The notes: a model not told the origin generated them from the sequence alone. DNA of 12,455 nucleotides from Bacteroidales bacterium UBA3724 (GCA_002371315.1 DFHL01000088.1:1-12455), one strand, 5' to 3'. Numbered from the stretch's first letter, positions 1 through 6,650 are shown. Translations and numbers: made by a program.

Positions 1-77
1 ATTAAACGAATTTAGCGAATTAATATTTTGCCATTAAGGAATTTGTTTTGCAAGCAAAACGCGAATTAAACGAATTT
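1..77. repeat. A/T-rich direct repeats with a short hairpin, 3' of the chr genes
   Basis: The 13-mer ATTAAACGAATTT occurs at 1-13 and 65-77, and GCGAATTAA at 15-23 and 61-69. The right-hand copy reads GCGAATTAAACGAATTT (61-77), so the copy at position 1 is probably cut by the window edge. Between them GTTTTGC-AA-GCAAAAC (45-60) can fold into a 7-bp-arm hairpin with a tiny loop. The block lies just past the stop of the minus-strand chr gene, so it could mark transcript ends for that operon, but there is no clear T-run. It resembles a dispersed intergenic repeat; no gene is seen in 1-134. Confidence 0.5.
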
Positions 78-134
78 TTAGATGATACAATAATTATTTG
101 TAAACATATCAGTTGCCAATTGCCATTTTTCCGC

Positions 135-707
135 TCACACCGAGTAGACCACCAGGCCGACAAGGCCCGAGGCGAGGATGAGATAGATGGGGTTGGAGCG
201 TTTGAAATAGGAGAAATAGAAGACCCCGACAAACAGCAGTATGCTGACCACAAACTGGCGGTTGAGGCCGGGGATGCCGAAGCTGTCGCTGGTGAGCAGC
301 AGCAAGGCGGCAGCAGCGATGAGGCCGACAACGGTGATGCGCAGGACGCGGAACACCGTGTCGACGACCGGATTGTCGCGATGGCGCGACAAATAGGTGT
401 GCACCAGCAGCATAGCAACGACCGGCAGCAGGATTACCGCAAACGAGGCCAGCAGCGACCCGACAATGCCCTGCCACACCGGAAGGCCACTGCCCACAAC
501 GGCCGTATAGCCGGCATAGGTGGCCGTGTTGATGCCCACGGGGCCGGGCGTCATCTGGCTGATTGCCAGTATGTCGGTAAACTCGCGCGCCGTCATCCAG
601 CCGTTTTTCTCGACCACCTCGTTCTGTATCAGCGCCACCATCGAATAGCCGCCGCCAAAGGTGAAAATACCGATCTTCAAAAAAGTCCAAAAAAGCTTCA
701 GTAACAT
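135..707 (-). CDS. Chromate-transporter (CHR) family half-size membrane protein, second of pair
   Basis: A 190-residue inner-membrane protein of the CHR (ChrA) family, whose known members export chromate by antiport; many have no tested substrate. The N-terminus carries the family signature FTFGGGYSM (about residues 16-24), then W-T-REF and SQMTPGPVGINTATYAG (about 50-66), the usual SQ..PGP..N.A...G motif. About five hydrophobic stretches follow. At about 190 aa it is half of a full ChrA, matching the short-chain type that occurs in adjacent pairs. I start at the ATG at 707 because MLLKLFWTFLKIG lines up with the N-terminus of its partner; a TTG two codons upstream (713) is possible. It lies 65 nt downstream of the partner gene on the same strand, so the two are probably one operon making a heterodimer. 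True substrate is not visible from sequence. Confidence 0.9.
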   Translation of the reverse strand: MLLKLFWTFLKIGIFTFGGGYSMVALIQNEVVEKNGWMTAREFTDILAISQMTPGPVGINTATYAGYTAVVGSGLPVWQGIVGSLLASFAVILLPVVAMLLVHTYLSRHRDNPVVDTVFRVLRITVVGLIAAAALLLLTSDSFGIPGLNRQFVVSILLFVGVFYFSYFKRSNPIYLILASGLVGLVVYSV

Positions 708-772
708 TTCCAATAATGATGTTTATTTGTAAACCAACAGATTAGATAACAGATTGAGCACCGCGCATCGGG

Positions 773-1306
773 TCAGTTTTCGGGCCGCAGCTTGCCGTAA
801 ACCGCCCCGCCAGCTATGGCGACCAGTATGACCCACACCGGCGAGACGCCGCACAGCCAGATGAGCATCGCCGCCAGGACGGGAATCCAGCAGTTGCGCC
901 ACGACACCTTGGCCGTCTTGGCCATACGGAACACCGGCGCGGCGATAAGCGCCACCACGGCAGGGCGCAGCCCCATAAAGATGCGCTCGACAAAAACATT
1001 GTCACGGACATAGCGGAAAGAGATGGCAATAACCAATATTATCGCAATGGGCATCAGTATGTTGCCAGCAATGGCGGCGATGATGCCGCGAACGCCGTCA
1101 AGGCGCCGCCCGATGCAGGTGGCCATATTGACGGCAAAGATGCCCGGCATAGCCTGCGAGAGCGACAGATAGTCGAGAAACTCCTCGCGCGTCAGCCACT
1201 TGCGGCGGTCGACGATTTCCTGCTCCATCAGCGGAATCATCACATAGCCGCCGCCGATGGTGAAAGCACCTATTTTCCAAAAACTTACAAAAAGTTTCCA
1301 AAGCAT
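773..1306 (-). CDS. Chromate-transporter (CHR) family half-size membrane protein, first of pair
   Basis: A 177-residue CHR-family membrane protein, the promoter-proximal member of the pair. It shows FTIGGGYVM (about residues 14-22), REEFLDYLSLSQ (about 41-52) and MPGIFAVNMATCIG (53-66), aligning well with its downstream neighbour. The motif reads MPGIF where the neighbour has TPGPV, so the second Pro of PGP is missing; the two halves have probably diverged in role. Hydrophobic segments cover most of the remainder. The ATG at 1306 was chosen over the TTG at 1315 because it gives MLWKLFVSFWKIG, matching the partner's start. Its leader runs into the divergent region shared with terC. Chromate as the substrate is a family-level inference only. 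Confidence 0.9.
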   Translation of the reverse strand: MLWKLFVSFWKIGAFTIGGGYVMIPLMEQEIVDRRKWLTREEFLDYLSLSQAMPGIFAVNMATCIGRRLDGVRGIIAAIAGNILMPIAIILVIAISFRYVRDNVFVERIFMGLRPAVVALIAAPVFRMAKTAKVSWRNCWIPVLAAMLIWLCGVSPVWVILVAIAGGAVYGKLRPEN

Positions 1307-1516
1307 ATCGTTCAAATTGACAAAGATTCGACCATAAACATTGATTATTCAAACGCAGCATCGGGCATAAAATTGCACAAGGCCGATAAATTTCGGCATT
1401 CGGGCGGCGAGAGGGCGTTTTTTGCACTGGCGTGCCAAAGTGCCGACGGGGCAAAAAAGGGGCCTCGAAATTGTTAATAACTTCGCCTCGAAAAGACCAA
1501 AAAAGGGGCAAAAAAT

Positions 1517-1614
1517 GCGATTTCTTAACCAACTGATTTCCAAGGATGAAATACCTACCAAAGTTCACCCAAACTTTTACCAAATTTTTACCAAAATTCA
1601 GCCCAGTGGGCTTT
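1517..1614 (+). repeat. Dispersed repeat element, copy 1 (inverted partner at 12316-12413)
   Basis: Aligned without gaps to the reverse complement of 12316-12413, about 71 of 98 positions agree by hand count. The best blocks are 25 of 25 at 1549-1573 and 12 of 12 at 1603-1614, with an equal 29-nt spacer in both copies. Inside copy 1, CCAAA recurs every 11 nt (1558, 1569, 1580, 1591). The end can form AGCCC-AGT-GGGCT. It does not encode a protein and looks like an intergenic family repeat. Confidence 0.7.
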
Positions 1615-1711
1615 GGCCTAATTTTGTTAATAACTTTTTTGGACCGGGGTGCGGCAAGCCCCCTTTTTGAGGCATCGGGAAAGGAGAGCGAGGGCGACGC
1701 AAGAAAAAAAA

Positions 1712-1743
1712 TTTGCCAGTATCGTGGGAAATGCGTAATTTCG
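1712..1743 (+). promoter_or_regulatory. Candidate Bacteroidota-type promoter for terC
   Basis: TTTG at 1712-1715 and TAATTTCG at 1736-1743 are separated by 20 nt. This fits the known Bacteroides pattern (-33 TTTG, -7 TAnnTTTG) with one mismatch in the -7 box. It lies about 20 nt before the terC start codon at 1765. Prediction by eye only. Confidence 0.4.
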
Positions 1744-1764
1744 CGACGCCAAAATTAAGCGAAT

Positions 1765-2817
1765 ATGATTACAAGATACTTGTTTTTTATTGTCTTTCTG
1801 ATTTTTATCATAATAATGCTGGCGTTGGACCTCGGCGTTTTCCACAAAAAGGACCACGTGGTGGGCATCCGCGAGGCGGCCAAATGGACCGGCATCTGGG
1901 TACTGCTGGCAATGGGGATGGGCGTGCTGCTCTTCTTCCACGCCGAGTGGATACACGGCATCGGCAGTATGGAGGACCTGCTGGCCTATGCCAAGGGGCA
2001 GCCGCAGCTGCTGGCGGCGCTGCAAGGTGCTGACAGCTACGAGGCTGCGCTGAGCATCTACCGCCACGAGGTGACAGAGCAGTACCTGGCAGGCTACTTC
2101 CTCGAAGAGTCGCTGTCGATCGACAACATCTTCGTGATGATAATGATTTTCGTCAGCTTCGGCATCGACAAGCAGTACTATCACCGTGTGCTGTTCTGGG
2201 GCGTGCTGGGAGCCATCGTGATGCGGTTCATCTTCATCTTCGCCCTTGGCGCCGTGGTGACGCGCTTGAGCTGGGTGCTGGCCATTTTCGGCGTCATCCT
2301 GATTTTCAGCGGCATCAAGATGTTCCGCGACAAGGGCGACGAAAAAATCAAGACCGAGGACCATCCCGTGGTGCGCTTTGCGTCGAAGCACTTCCGCGTC
2401 ACGTCGCAGCCCGACGGGCACAACTTCTTCACCAAGATAAACGGCAAGAACTATATGACGCCGCTGTTCCTGGTGCTGCTGGTCATCGAGTTCAGCGATG
2501 TCATCTTTGCCGTCGACTCGATTCCCGCCGTATTCTCCGTAACGACCGACCCGTACATCGTTTATTTCTCCAACATCTTCGCCATTATGGGTTTGCGCTC
2601 GCTCTTCTTCCTGCTGAGCGACATTTCGGACAAGTTCTGGCTGCTGCGCTACGGACTGGGCGTGCTGCTGTGCTTCATCGGCCTGAAGATGATCTGCGGC
2701 GAGTTTTTCGGCTTCCACGTCAGCACGGGCGTGTCGCTGGGAGTGATACTCGGCATACTGGTGTGCAGCATCTTGCTTTCGCTGGCGATACCCAAGAAAG
2801 TGAAAAGTGACCTGTGA
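1765..2817 (+). CDS. TerC/Alx-family integral membrane protein
   Basis: A 350-residue TerC-family membrane protein. Relatives include E. coli Alx and TerC, tied to manganese or other metal-ion handling and to tellurite resistance. The acidic membrane motifs are present: LDLGVFHKK (21-29), EESLSIDNIFV (114-124) and EFSDVIFAVDSIPAVFSVT (242-260), followed by SNIFAIMGLRSLFFLL (269-284). About eight or nine hydrophobic helices can be counted. The stretch at about residues 64-108, between the second helix and the EESLSIDN motif, is hydrophilic and Ala/Glu-rich, and seems longer than I recall in Alx. The start at 1765 directly gives a membrane helix with no alternative needed. The last codons and the stop (TGA) lie within a repeat shared with the RND gene's 3' flank. 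It is apparently transcribed alone from the divergent region. Substrate is not determinable here. Confidence 0.93.
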   Translation: MITRYLFFIVFLIFIIIMLALDLGVFHKKDHVVGIREAAKWTGIWVLLAMGMGVLLFFHAEWIHGIGSMEDLLAYAKGQPQLLAALQGADSYEAALSIYRHEVTEQYLAGYFLEESLSIDNIFVMIMIFVSFGIDKQYYHRVLFWGVLGAIVMRFIFIFALGAVVTRLSWVLAIFGVILIFSGIKMFRDKGDEKIKTEDHPVVRFASKHFRVTSQPDGHNFFTKINGKNYMTPLFLVLLVIEFSDVIFAVDSIPAVFSVTTDPYIVYFSNIFAIMGLRSLFFLLSDISDKFWLLRYGLGVLLCFIGLKMICGEFFGFHVSTGVSLGVILGILVCSILLSLAIPKKVKSDL

Positions 2818-2879
2818 CCTGTGAAACGAGCGGGCTCGTACTGCTTGCCAATGAGCGCCCGTCACTGTTCGAGTCACTT
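2805..2879 (+). repeat. 3'-flank inverted repeat overlapping the terC stop codon
   Basis: AAGTGAC (2805-2811) pairs with GTCACTT (2873-2879), and ACGAG-CGGG-CTCGT (2826-2839) forms an inner hairpin. AAGTGACCTGTGAC and the ACGA...CTCGTA core recur after the RND gene at 9904-9927. It may act as a terminator or RNA-stabilising element; no T-run follows. The first bases encode the last residues of TerC. Confidence 0.5.
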
Positions 2880-2933
2880 CAAAAGACAAACAATCAAACG
2901 ATATAGACAAACTAAATTTAAAGCATAACTATA

Positions 2934-3233
2934 ATGATAGATCTCATCTTGATGGATATTTCCAACGGTTGGAAGACCGGCATAATGATTACGGCGATGA
3001 TTGCCGTGTTCTACTTTTTCCTGATACGCCCGCAGAGCCAGAAGGCCAAGGCTGAGGAGCAATACCGCAACGGGCTGCAGAAAGGCGACCGCGTGATGAC
3101 GGCCGGCGGCATCCACGCCACGGTGGTCAGCGTCAGCGGCCCCTACGCCCAGATCGAGGTGGCCAAGGACACCCACATCAAGGTGCAGCTGTCGACGCTG
3201 AGCCCCATCCCCGACGGGACAAAGAAAGCCTGA
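2934..3233 (+). CDS. YajC, Sec translocon accessory protein
   Basis: A 99-residue single-span inner-membrane protein. YajC associates with SecDF and the SecYEG translocon, is non-essential in E. coli, and can also contact RND pumps. One hydrophobic helix (about residues 15-30) is followed by FYFFLIRPQSQKAK (26-39), KGDRVMTAGGIHATVVSV (50-67) and a small basic/beta tail, the standard family layout and length. I take the ATG at 2934; a second ATG at 2952 would drop six residues and cannot be excluded. It has no secD, secF or tgt neighbour here, so it stands apart from the usual enterobacterial cluster. The leader contains TAAATTTA (2913-2920), close to a -7 box but lacking a clear -33 element. 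Confidence 0.92.
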   Translation: MIDLILMDISNGWKTGIMITAMIAVFYFFLIRPQSQKAKAEEQYRNGLQKGDRVMTAGGIHATVVSVSGPYAQIEVAKDTHIKVQLSTLSPIPDGTKKA

Positions 3234-3241
3234 CACGCAAG

Positions 3242-3297
3242 ACAGTAGCCCCAAAATCCATCGGCACCTGCGGCCGTTGGGGCACCGCGACTGCTGT
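3242..3297 (+). other. Structured intergenic hairpin after yajC
   Basis: Three stacked helices can be drawn: ACAGTAG (3242-3248) with CTGCTGT (3291-3297, one G.U pair), CCCCAA (3249-3254) with TTGGGG (3277-3282), and CGGC (3262-3265) with GCCG (3273-3276). Two one-sided bulges separate them. No T-run follows directly, so this is not a textbook terminator. It could be a transcript end structure or a small RNA. It does not match tRNA, SRP or 6S RNA motifs that I know. Confidence 0.3.
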
Positions 3298-3351
3298 TTC
3301 CGATGCCGTTTTTGACGGTTCAGACAGCGTTTAATTATTTTTAACAAGATG

Positions 3352-3368
3352 ACGGTTCCGAAAACCGT
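3352..3368. promoter_or_regulatory. Candidate TetR operator upstream of the efflux regulator
   Basis: ACGGTT-CCGAA-AACCGT is a perfect 6-bp inverted repeat with a 5-nt centre. It lies 22-38 bases before a -7-like box (3390-3397), where a repressor would block the promoter. A second nested inverted repeat, GAAAAC (3360-3365) with GTTTTC (3373-3378), overlaps it. TetR proteins usually bind such palindromes next to their own gene. Binding is inferred. Confidence 0.4.
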
Positions 3369-3389
3369 GTCCGTTTTCTTGGTTTTGCG

Positions 3390-3397
3390 TATTTTTG
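3390..3397 (+). promoter_or_regulatory. Candidate -7 box for the tetR-led operon
   Basis: TATTTTTG is an exact match to the Bacteroidota -7 consensus TAnnTTTG, 62 nt before the chosen tetR start. No good TTG is found about 20 nt upstream, so the -33 element is weak or overlaps the operator candidate. Confidence 0.4.
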
Positions 3398-3459
3398 CAG
3401 GTCAAATCAAATGCACAACCGACACGACACATTGTCACAAAACATTAATCTACAAAAGA

Positions 3460-4092
3460 ATGGCTTCAGAAAAAACCAAAACAAAAATCGTCGAAACGGC
3501 TATTGAACTGTTCAACGAGAACGGATTCAAAGGCGTAACGATGGACGATATTGCAACCAACCTGCACATCTCGAAACGGACTATGTACGAAATCTTCGCT
3601 TCGAAGAACGACCTTGTGCGCGAATGCCTTACGCAAATACACCGCGAGATGGCAGAGCTGCGTATGGAGGCCATAAACAAGACCGACGAGCCGATGCTGG
3701 CGACGCTGTACATAATGCACCTCACGGCCAACAAGTGGCACAAATACTTGCGCATCTTCGGCGAGGCAGATCGCTTCTATCCCGAAATGAACGCCCTGCT
3801 CATCAAATCGTATGGGATTAAGTTCAAGGAATCGCTGCGAGACATCATCAACGAAGCCTATAATAATGGCGACCTGCGCAAAAACATTGATATCGATGCC
3901 GCTATCGAAGTGATATTGCATTCTGTGCGCACCTATCCACAATCGGAGTGCGGCGAGCAGGTGGACCCGACCACCTTCAGCCTGCGCGTGCGCGAGGCCA
4001 GCTACACCTACCTGCGCGGCCTGCTTTCGGCCAAAGCCATTGAACGCGCCGACAAAAACACCAGCAAGTTCAGGGAATTGCTTGGCGAATGA
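3460..4092 (+). CDS. TetR/AcrR-family transcriptional regulator
   Basis: A 210-residue TetR-type repressor. The N-terminal helix-turn-helix is clear: KTKIVETAIELFNENGFKG (7-25), VTMDDIATNLHISKRTMYEIF (26-46), then ASKNDLV. The rest is an all-helical ligand-binding and dimer region with no strongly conserved motif, as usual in the family. I start at the ATG at 3460 (MASEKTKTK), which begins the DNA-binding domain; an upstream ATG at 3349 would add 37 residues unlike the family and would overlap the candidate promoter. The stop overlaps an ATG of the next frame (ATGA, 4089-4092), and tolC follows 53 nt later. Its position at the head of the efflux genes suggests it represses its own operon and is released by a pump substrate. 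Confidence 0.92.
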   Translation: MASEKTKTKIVETAIELFNENGFKGVTMDDIATNLHISKRTMYEIFASKNDLVRECLTQIHREMAELRMEAINKTDEPMLATLYIMHLTANKWHKYLRIFGEADRFYPEMNALLIKSYGIKFKESLRDIINEAYNNGDLRKNIDIDAAIEVILHSVRTYPQSECGEQVDPTTFSLRVREASYTYLRGLLSAKAIERADKNTSKFRELLGE

Positions 4093-4145
4093 AACCGAAA
4101 AGTACGATTACATTTTATACTATATTGAATACTAATATATACTTT

Positions 4146-5546
4146 ATGATACTGAAAAGAAAAAGAATCCTTGCACTGCTGGCGGCCATCGTCGCGGCGG
4201 TGCAACCGCTCAAAGCGCAGGAGCCCACAACGCTGAGCCTGAGCCTGAAGCAGGCGCAGGACTACGCCGTCGAGCACAACTACACACTGCAGAACTCGTC
4301 GCTCGAAGTGAAGAAAGCCGAATACACACGCTGGCAGACCATAGCATCGATGCTGCCCCAGGTAAGGGCCGGCTTCGACTACCAGAATATGTGCGGCTAT
4401 GAAATGGTTATGGGCGGTGGCGGCGGCCTGAGCTCGATGATTCCCGACAGCATCACCATTGGCGGGATGACGGTGCCCATCTCCATCCCCGGCAGCGGCG
4501 AAAGCGAGAACAGCGGCGGCACAGTCATTCCGATGAACCCCAGCGGTACATTCAGCATAACCGCCTCGGTGGCCCTGACGGGAGCACAGATAATGGGTAT
4601 CGTTTTGAACAACATAGCGCAGAAGATGGTCGACATCAGCTACAAGCAGACCGAGCAGAGCACCCGCTCGCAGGTGAGGAGCGTCTACGTCTCGATCCTG
4701 GTGATGGAGGACATCGTGGGCCTGCTCGACTCAAGTCTGGCCAATATGGAACGCCTTGAGCAGACCACCATCGAGAGCGTGCGCGCCGGTGCCGCCGAAC
4801 AGATACAGGCCGACAAGCTGCACGTGCAGGTGGCCTCGCTGCGCAACAGCATCAACGCCAATCGCCGCTCGCTGACGATGCTCTACAACTCGATGATTCT
4901 GCAGCTCGGCGCTGCCGTCGACAGCAAGCTGGTGCTGACCACGCCGCTGGACGATGTGCTCGACATCAACTACCTGGCACAGCTGTCGCTGGGCGGTTTC
5001 GACATCGAGAAGAACTACAACTACCAGCTGCTGCAGCAGAACGAGCAGCTTTCGAAAAAGAACGTCACTATGGCCTGGATGGACTTCACCCCCACCCTGT
5101 CGGCCTACTACCAGTACAGTGCCAAGACCTATTTCGGCAAGGACCAGGGCTTCAATATGACACCGCCCAATATGATCGGTGCCAGCGTCACGCTGCCCCT
5201 CTTCAGCAGCGGCCAGCGCTATGCCAAAATCAAAGCCGCCCAGCTGGAGTACACCGAGGCCCTGAACAGCAAGCAGCAGGCCGAGGACGGGCTGCGCGTG
5301 CAGTACAACCAGCTGTGCTACGACCTGGTCAACGCCATCGAGACCTACCAGATACAGAAGGACAACCTTGACGTCACCAAGCGCGTCTTCGACAACACCA
5401 CCGAGAAATTCAAATACGGCCACGCCAGCAACCTGGAAGTGACCAACGCCAGCACCGACATCATCACCGCCCAGAGCAACTACATCCAAGCCGTTATGAG
5501 CGTCGTTTCGGCCGAAGTGGCCCTCGAGGACCTGCTGGGCAAATAA
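4146..5546 (+). CDS. TolC-like outer-membrane efflux protein (OEP family)
   Basis: A 466-residue outer-membrane channel subunit, the exit duct of a tripartite pump. A signal peptide is plain: basic MILKRKR, hydrophobic ILALLAAIVAAV, cleavage near LKA-QE (24/25). LSLSLKQAQDYAVEHNYTLQNS begins the first OEP repeat; LPQVRAGFDYQN is a typical strand. The second repeat shows LPLFSSGQRYAKIKAAQLEY and long coiled-coil helices (FDNTTEKFKYGHASNLEVTNAS). Residues about 84-133 form an unusual Gly/Ser/Pro/Met-rich insert replacing a compact beta loop. I start at 4146 rather than at the ATG at 4089, since the latter puts 19 extra residues before the signal peptide; the 4089 start would overlap the tetR stop and be translationally coupled. 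The gene continues into the fusion-protein gene after 66 nt. Confidence 0.92.
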   Translation: MILKRKRILALLAAIVAAVQPLKAQEPTTLSLSLKQAQDYAVEHNYTLQNSSLEVKKAEYTRWQTIASMLPQVRAGFDYQNMCGYEMVMGGGGGLSSMIPDSITIGGMTVPISIPGSGESENSGGTVIPMNPSGTFSITASVALTGAQIMGIVLNNIAQKMVDISYKQTEQSTRSQVRSVYVSILVMEDIVGLLDSSLANMERLEQTTIESVRAGAAEQIQADKLHVQVASLRNSINANRRSLTMLYNSMILQLGAAVDSKLVLTTPLDDVLDINYLAQLSLGGFDIEKNYNYQLLQQNEQLSKKNVTMAWMDFTPTLSAYYQYSAKTYFGKDQGFNMTPPNMIGASVTLPLFSSGQRYAKIKAAQLEYTEALNSKQQAEDGLRVQYNQLCYDLVNAIETYQIQKDNLDVTKRVFDNTTEKFKYGHASNLEVTNASTDIITAQSNYIQAVMSVVSAEVALEDLLGK

Positions 5547-5612
5547 TACTTATTCTGCGATTGCATTTTGAAGAAACAACGTCTTTTATTATTGAATAAA
5601 ACATATTATTAT

Positions 5613-6650
5613 ATGAACAAGATATTTAAGATAGCAGTTTTCGTCCTCGCTGCCACCACCGTGGCGGCGTGCGGCGGCGGCAAGAAAGAGGCCAAAACGG
5701 CCACAACAACTCAAAAAGAAGTAGAGAAAGTAAAAGTCCAAGAGCTGAAGACCCAGCGCATCGCCAAGGAGCTCGAGCTGTCGTCGACCCTCGAAGGCTA
5801 TGAGACGATGAACATTTCGCCCAGCATCACGGGCCACATCGAGCATATCTATGTCGAGGTGGGCAGCCGCGTCAGCAAGGGCACTATGCTGGTGCGTATG
5901 GACCAGACGCAGCTCAACACCACGCGCATCAACCTGGCCAGCACCAAAACCGAGCTGGACCGCGTGACGGCCCTCAAGGCCAGCGGCAGCATCAGCGAGC
6001 AGGTCTACGACCAGACCAAGGCCGGATACGACCAACTGGTCGAGACCGAGCGCTTTCAGGAAGAGAACACCTTCGTGAAAGCCAAGTTCAGCGGCGTCAT
6101 CAGCGCCAAGAACTATGAAGACGGCGAGATGTACACCGGAGCCCCCATCCTGCAGCTTTGCCAGATCAGCCGCCTCAAGGCTATCATCAACATTCCCGAA
6201 AGCTATTTCCCGCTGGTCAAGCAGGGTATGAAAGTCAACGTCTTTAGCGACATCTATCCCGACAAGGTGTTCCCCGCCACCATCGAGATTGTCTATCCCA
6301 CTGTCGACCCCTCGACCCACACCTTCCAGGCCAAGCTGAACATTCCCAACCCCGGCGAGAAAATCCGCCCCGGTATGTATGTCCGCACAACGCTGGCCGT
6401 TGGCGAGGTCGACGCCCTCGTGGTGCCCTACCAGAGTGTGCTGAAACTGACGGGCAGCAACGACCGCTACGTCTTCGTTGCCGACGGCAACAGCGCACGC
6501 CGCGTGGCCGTGACCCTCGGCCAACGCTTTGACGACCAGATTGAAATCATCCCCGTCACCCCCGGCGACATCAAGGAAGGCGACCAGCTTGTCACCACCG
6601 GCCAGGCACGCCTTGTCGACGGCTCGACACTTGAAATAGTTGAGGATTAA
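5613..6650 (+). CDS. RND membrane-fusion protein, periplasmic lipoprotein adaptor
   Basis: A 345-residue adaptor (HlyD/AcrA family) that bridges the inner-membrane permease and the outer-membrane channel. The signal peptide ends in a lipobox VAAC with Cys20, so it is lipid-anchored. Two half-lipoyl motifs flank a helical hairpin: SITGHIEHIYVEVGSRVSKG (71-90) and FSGVISAKNYEDGEMYTGAP (159-178). The hairpin between them is short. A beta-barrel part follows, with FPATIEIVYPTVDPSTHTF and RPGMYVRTTLAV, and a C-terminal membrane-proximal domain. ATG at 5613 is chosen because it starts the signal peptide; the TTG at 5568 adds 15 residues ahead of it. It sits between the channel and permease genes, 66 and 55 nt away, a standard pump operon order. 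Confidence 0.95.
   Translation: MNKIFKIAVFVLAATTVAACGGGKKEAKTATTTQKEVEKVKVQELKTQRIAKELELSSTLEGYETMNISPSITGHIEHIYVEVGSRVSKGTMLVRMDQTQLNTTRINLASTKTELDRVTALKASGSISEQVYDQTKAGYDQLVETERFQEENTFVKAKFSGVISAKNYEDGEMYTGAPILQLCQISRLKAIINIPESYFPLVKQGMKVNVFSDIYPDKVFPATIEIVYPTVDPSTHTFQAKLNIPNPGEKIRPGMYVRTTLAVGEVDALVVPYQSVLKLTGSNDRYVFVADGNSARRVAVTLGQRFDDQIEIIPVTPGDIKEGDQLVTTGQARLVDGSTLEIVED

Larger units (their letters stand above)
1307..1764. other. Divergent intergenic region between chr pair and terC
   Basis: I see no convincing gene in these 458 bases; the open frames here are short and low-complexity. It holds several elements: a small hairpin at 1424-1443 (GCACT-GGC paired with GCC-AA-AGTGC), two copies of TTGTTAATAACTT at 1471-1483 and 1624-1636, the dispersed element at 1517-1614, and a promoter-like site next to terC. 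A TAATTTTG match to the Bacteroidota -7 box lies at 1619-1626, but has no suitably spaced upstream TTG. GGGGT/GCCCC followed by CCTTTTT near 1645-1667 could be a weak terminator, though nothing obvious upstream on that strand needs terminating. Confidence 0.5.

Noticed and set aside
48..704. Long plus-strand open frame opposite the chr gene
   Set aside because: Lies antisense to a clear membrane-protein gene; composition is charged and Asp/Gln/His-rich as expected for a shadow of GC-rich code.
1645..1667. GGGGT/GCCCC hairpin followed by CCTTTTT
   Set aside because: Stem only 5 bp with a wobble and no gene upstream on that strand to terminate; mentioned but not called as a terminator.
1627..2910. 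Minus-strand open frame opposite terC
   Set aside because: Shadow of terC; His/Gln/Glu-rich, with no recognisable motif.
3242..3297. tRNA or SRP RNA
   Set aside because: No cloverleaf, no T-loop motif, and no GGAA-type SRP apical signature.
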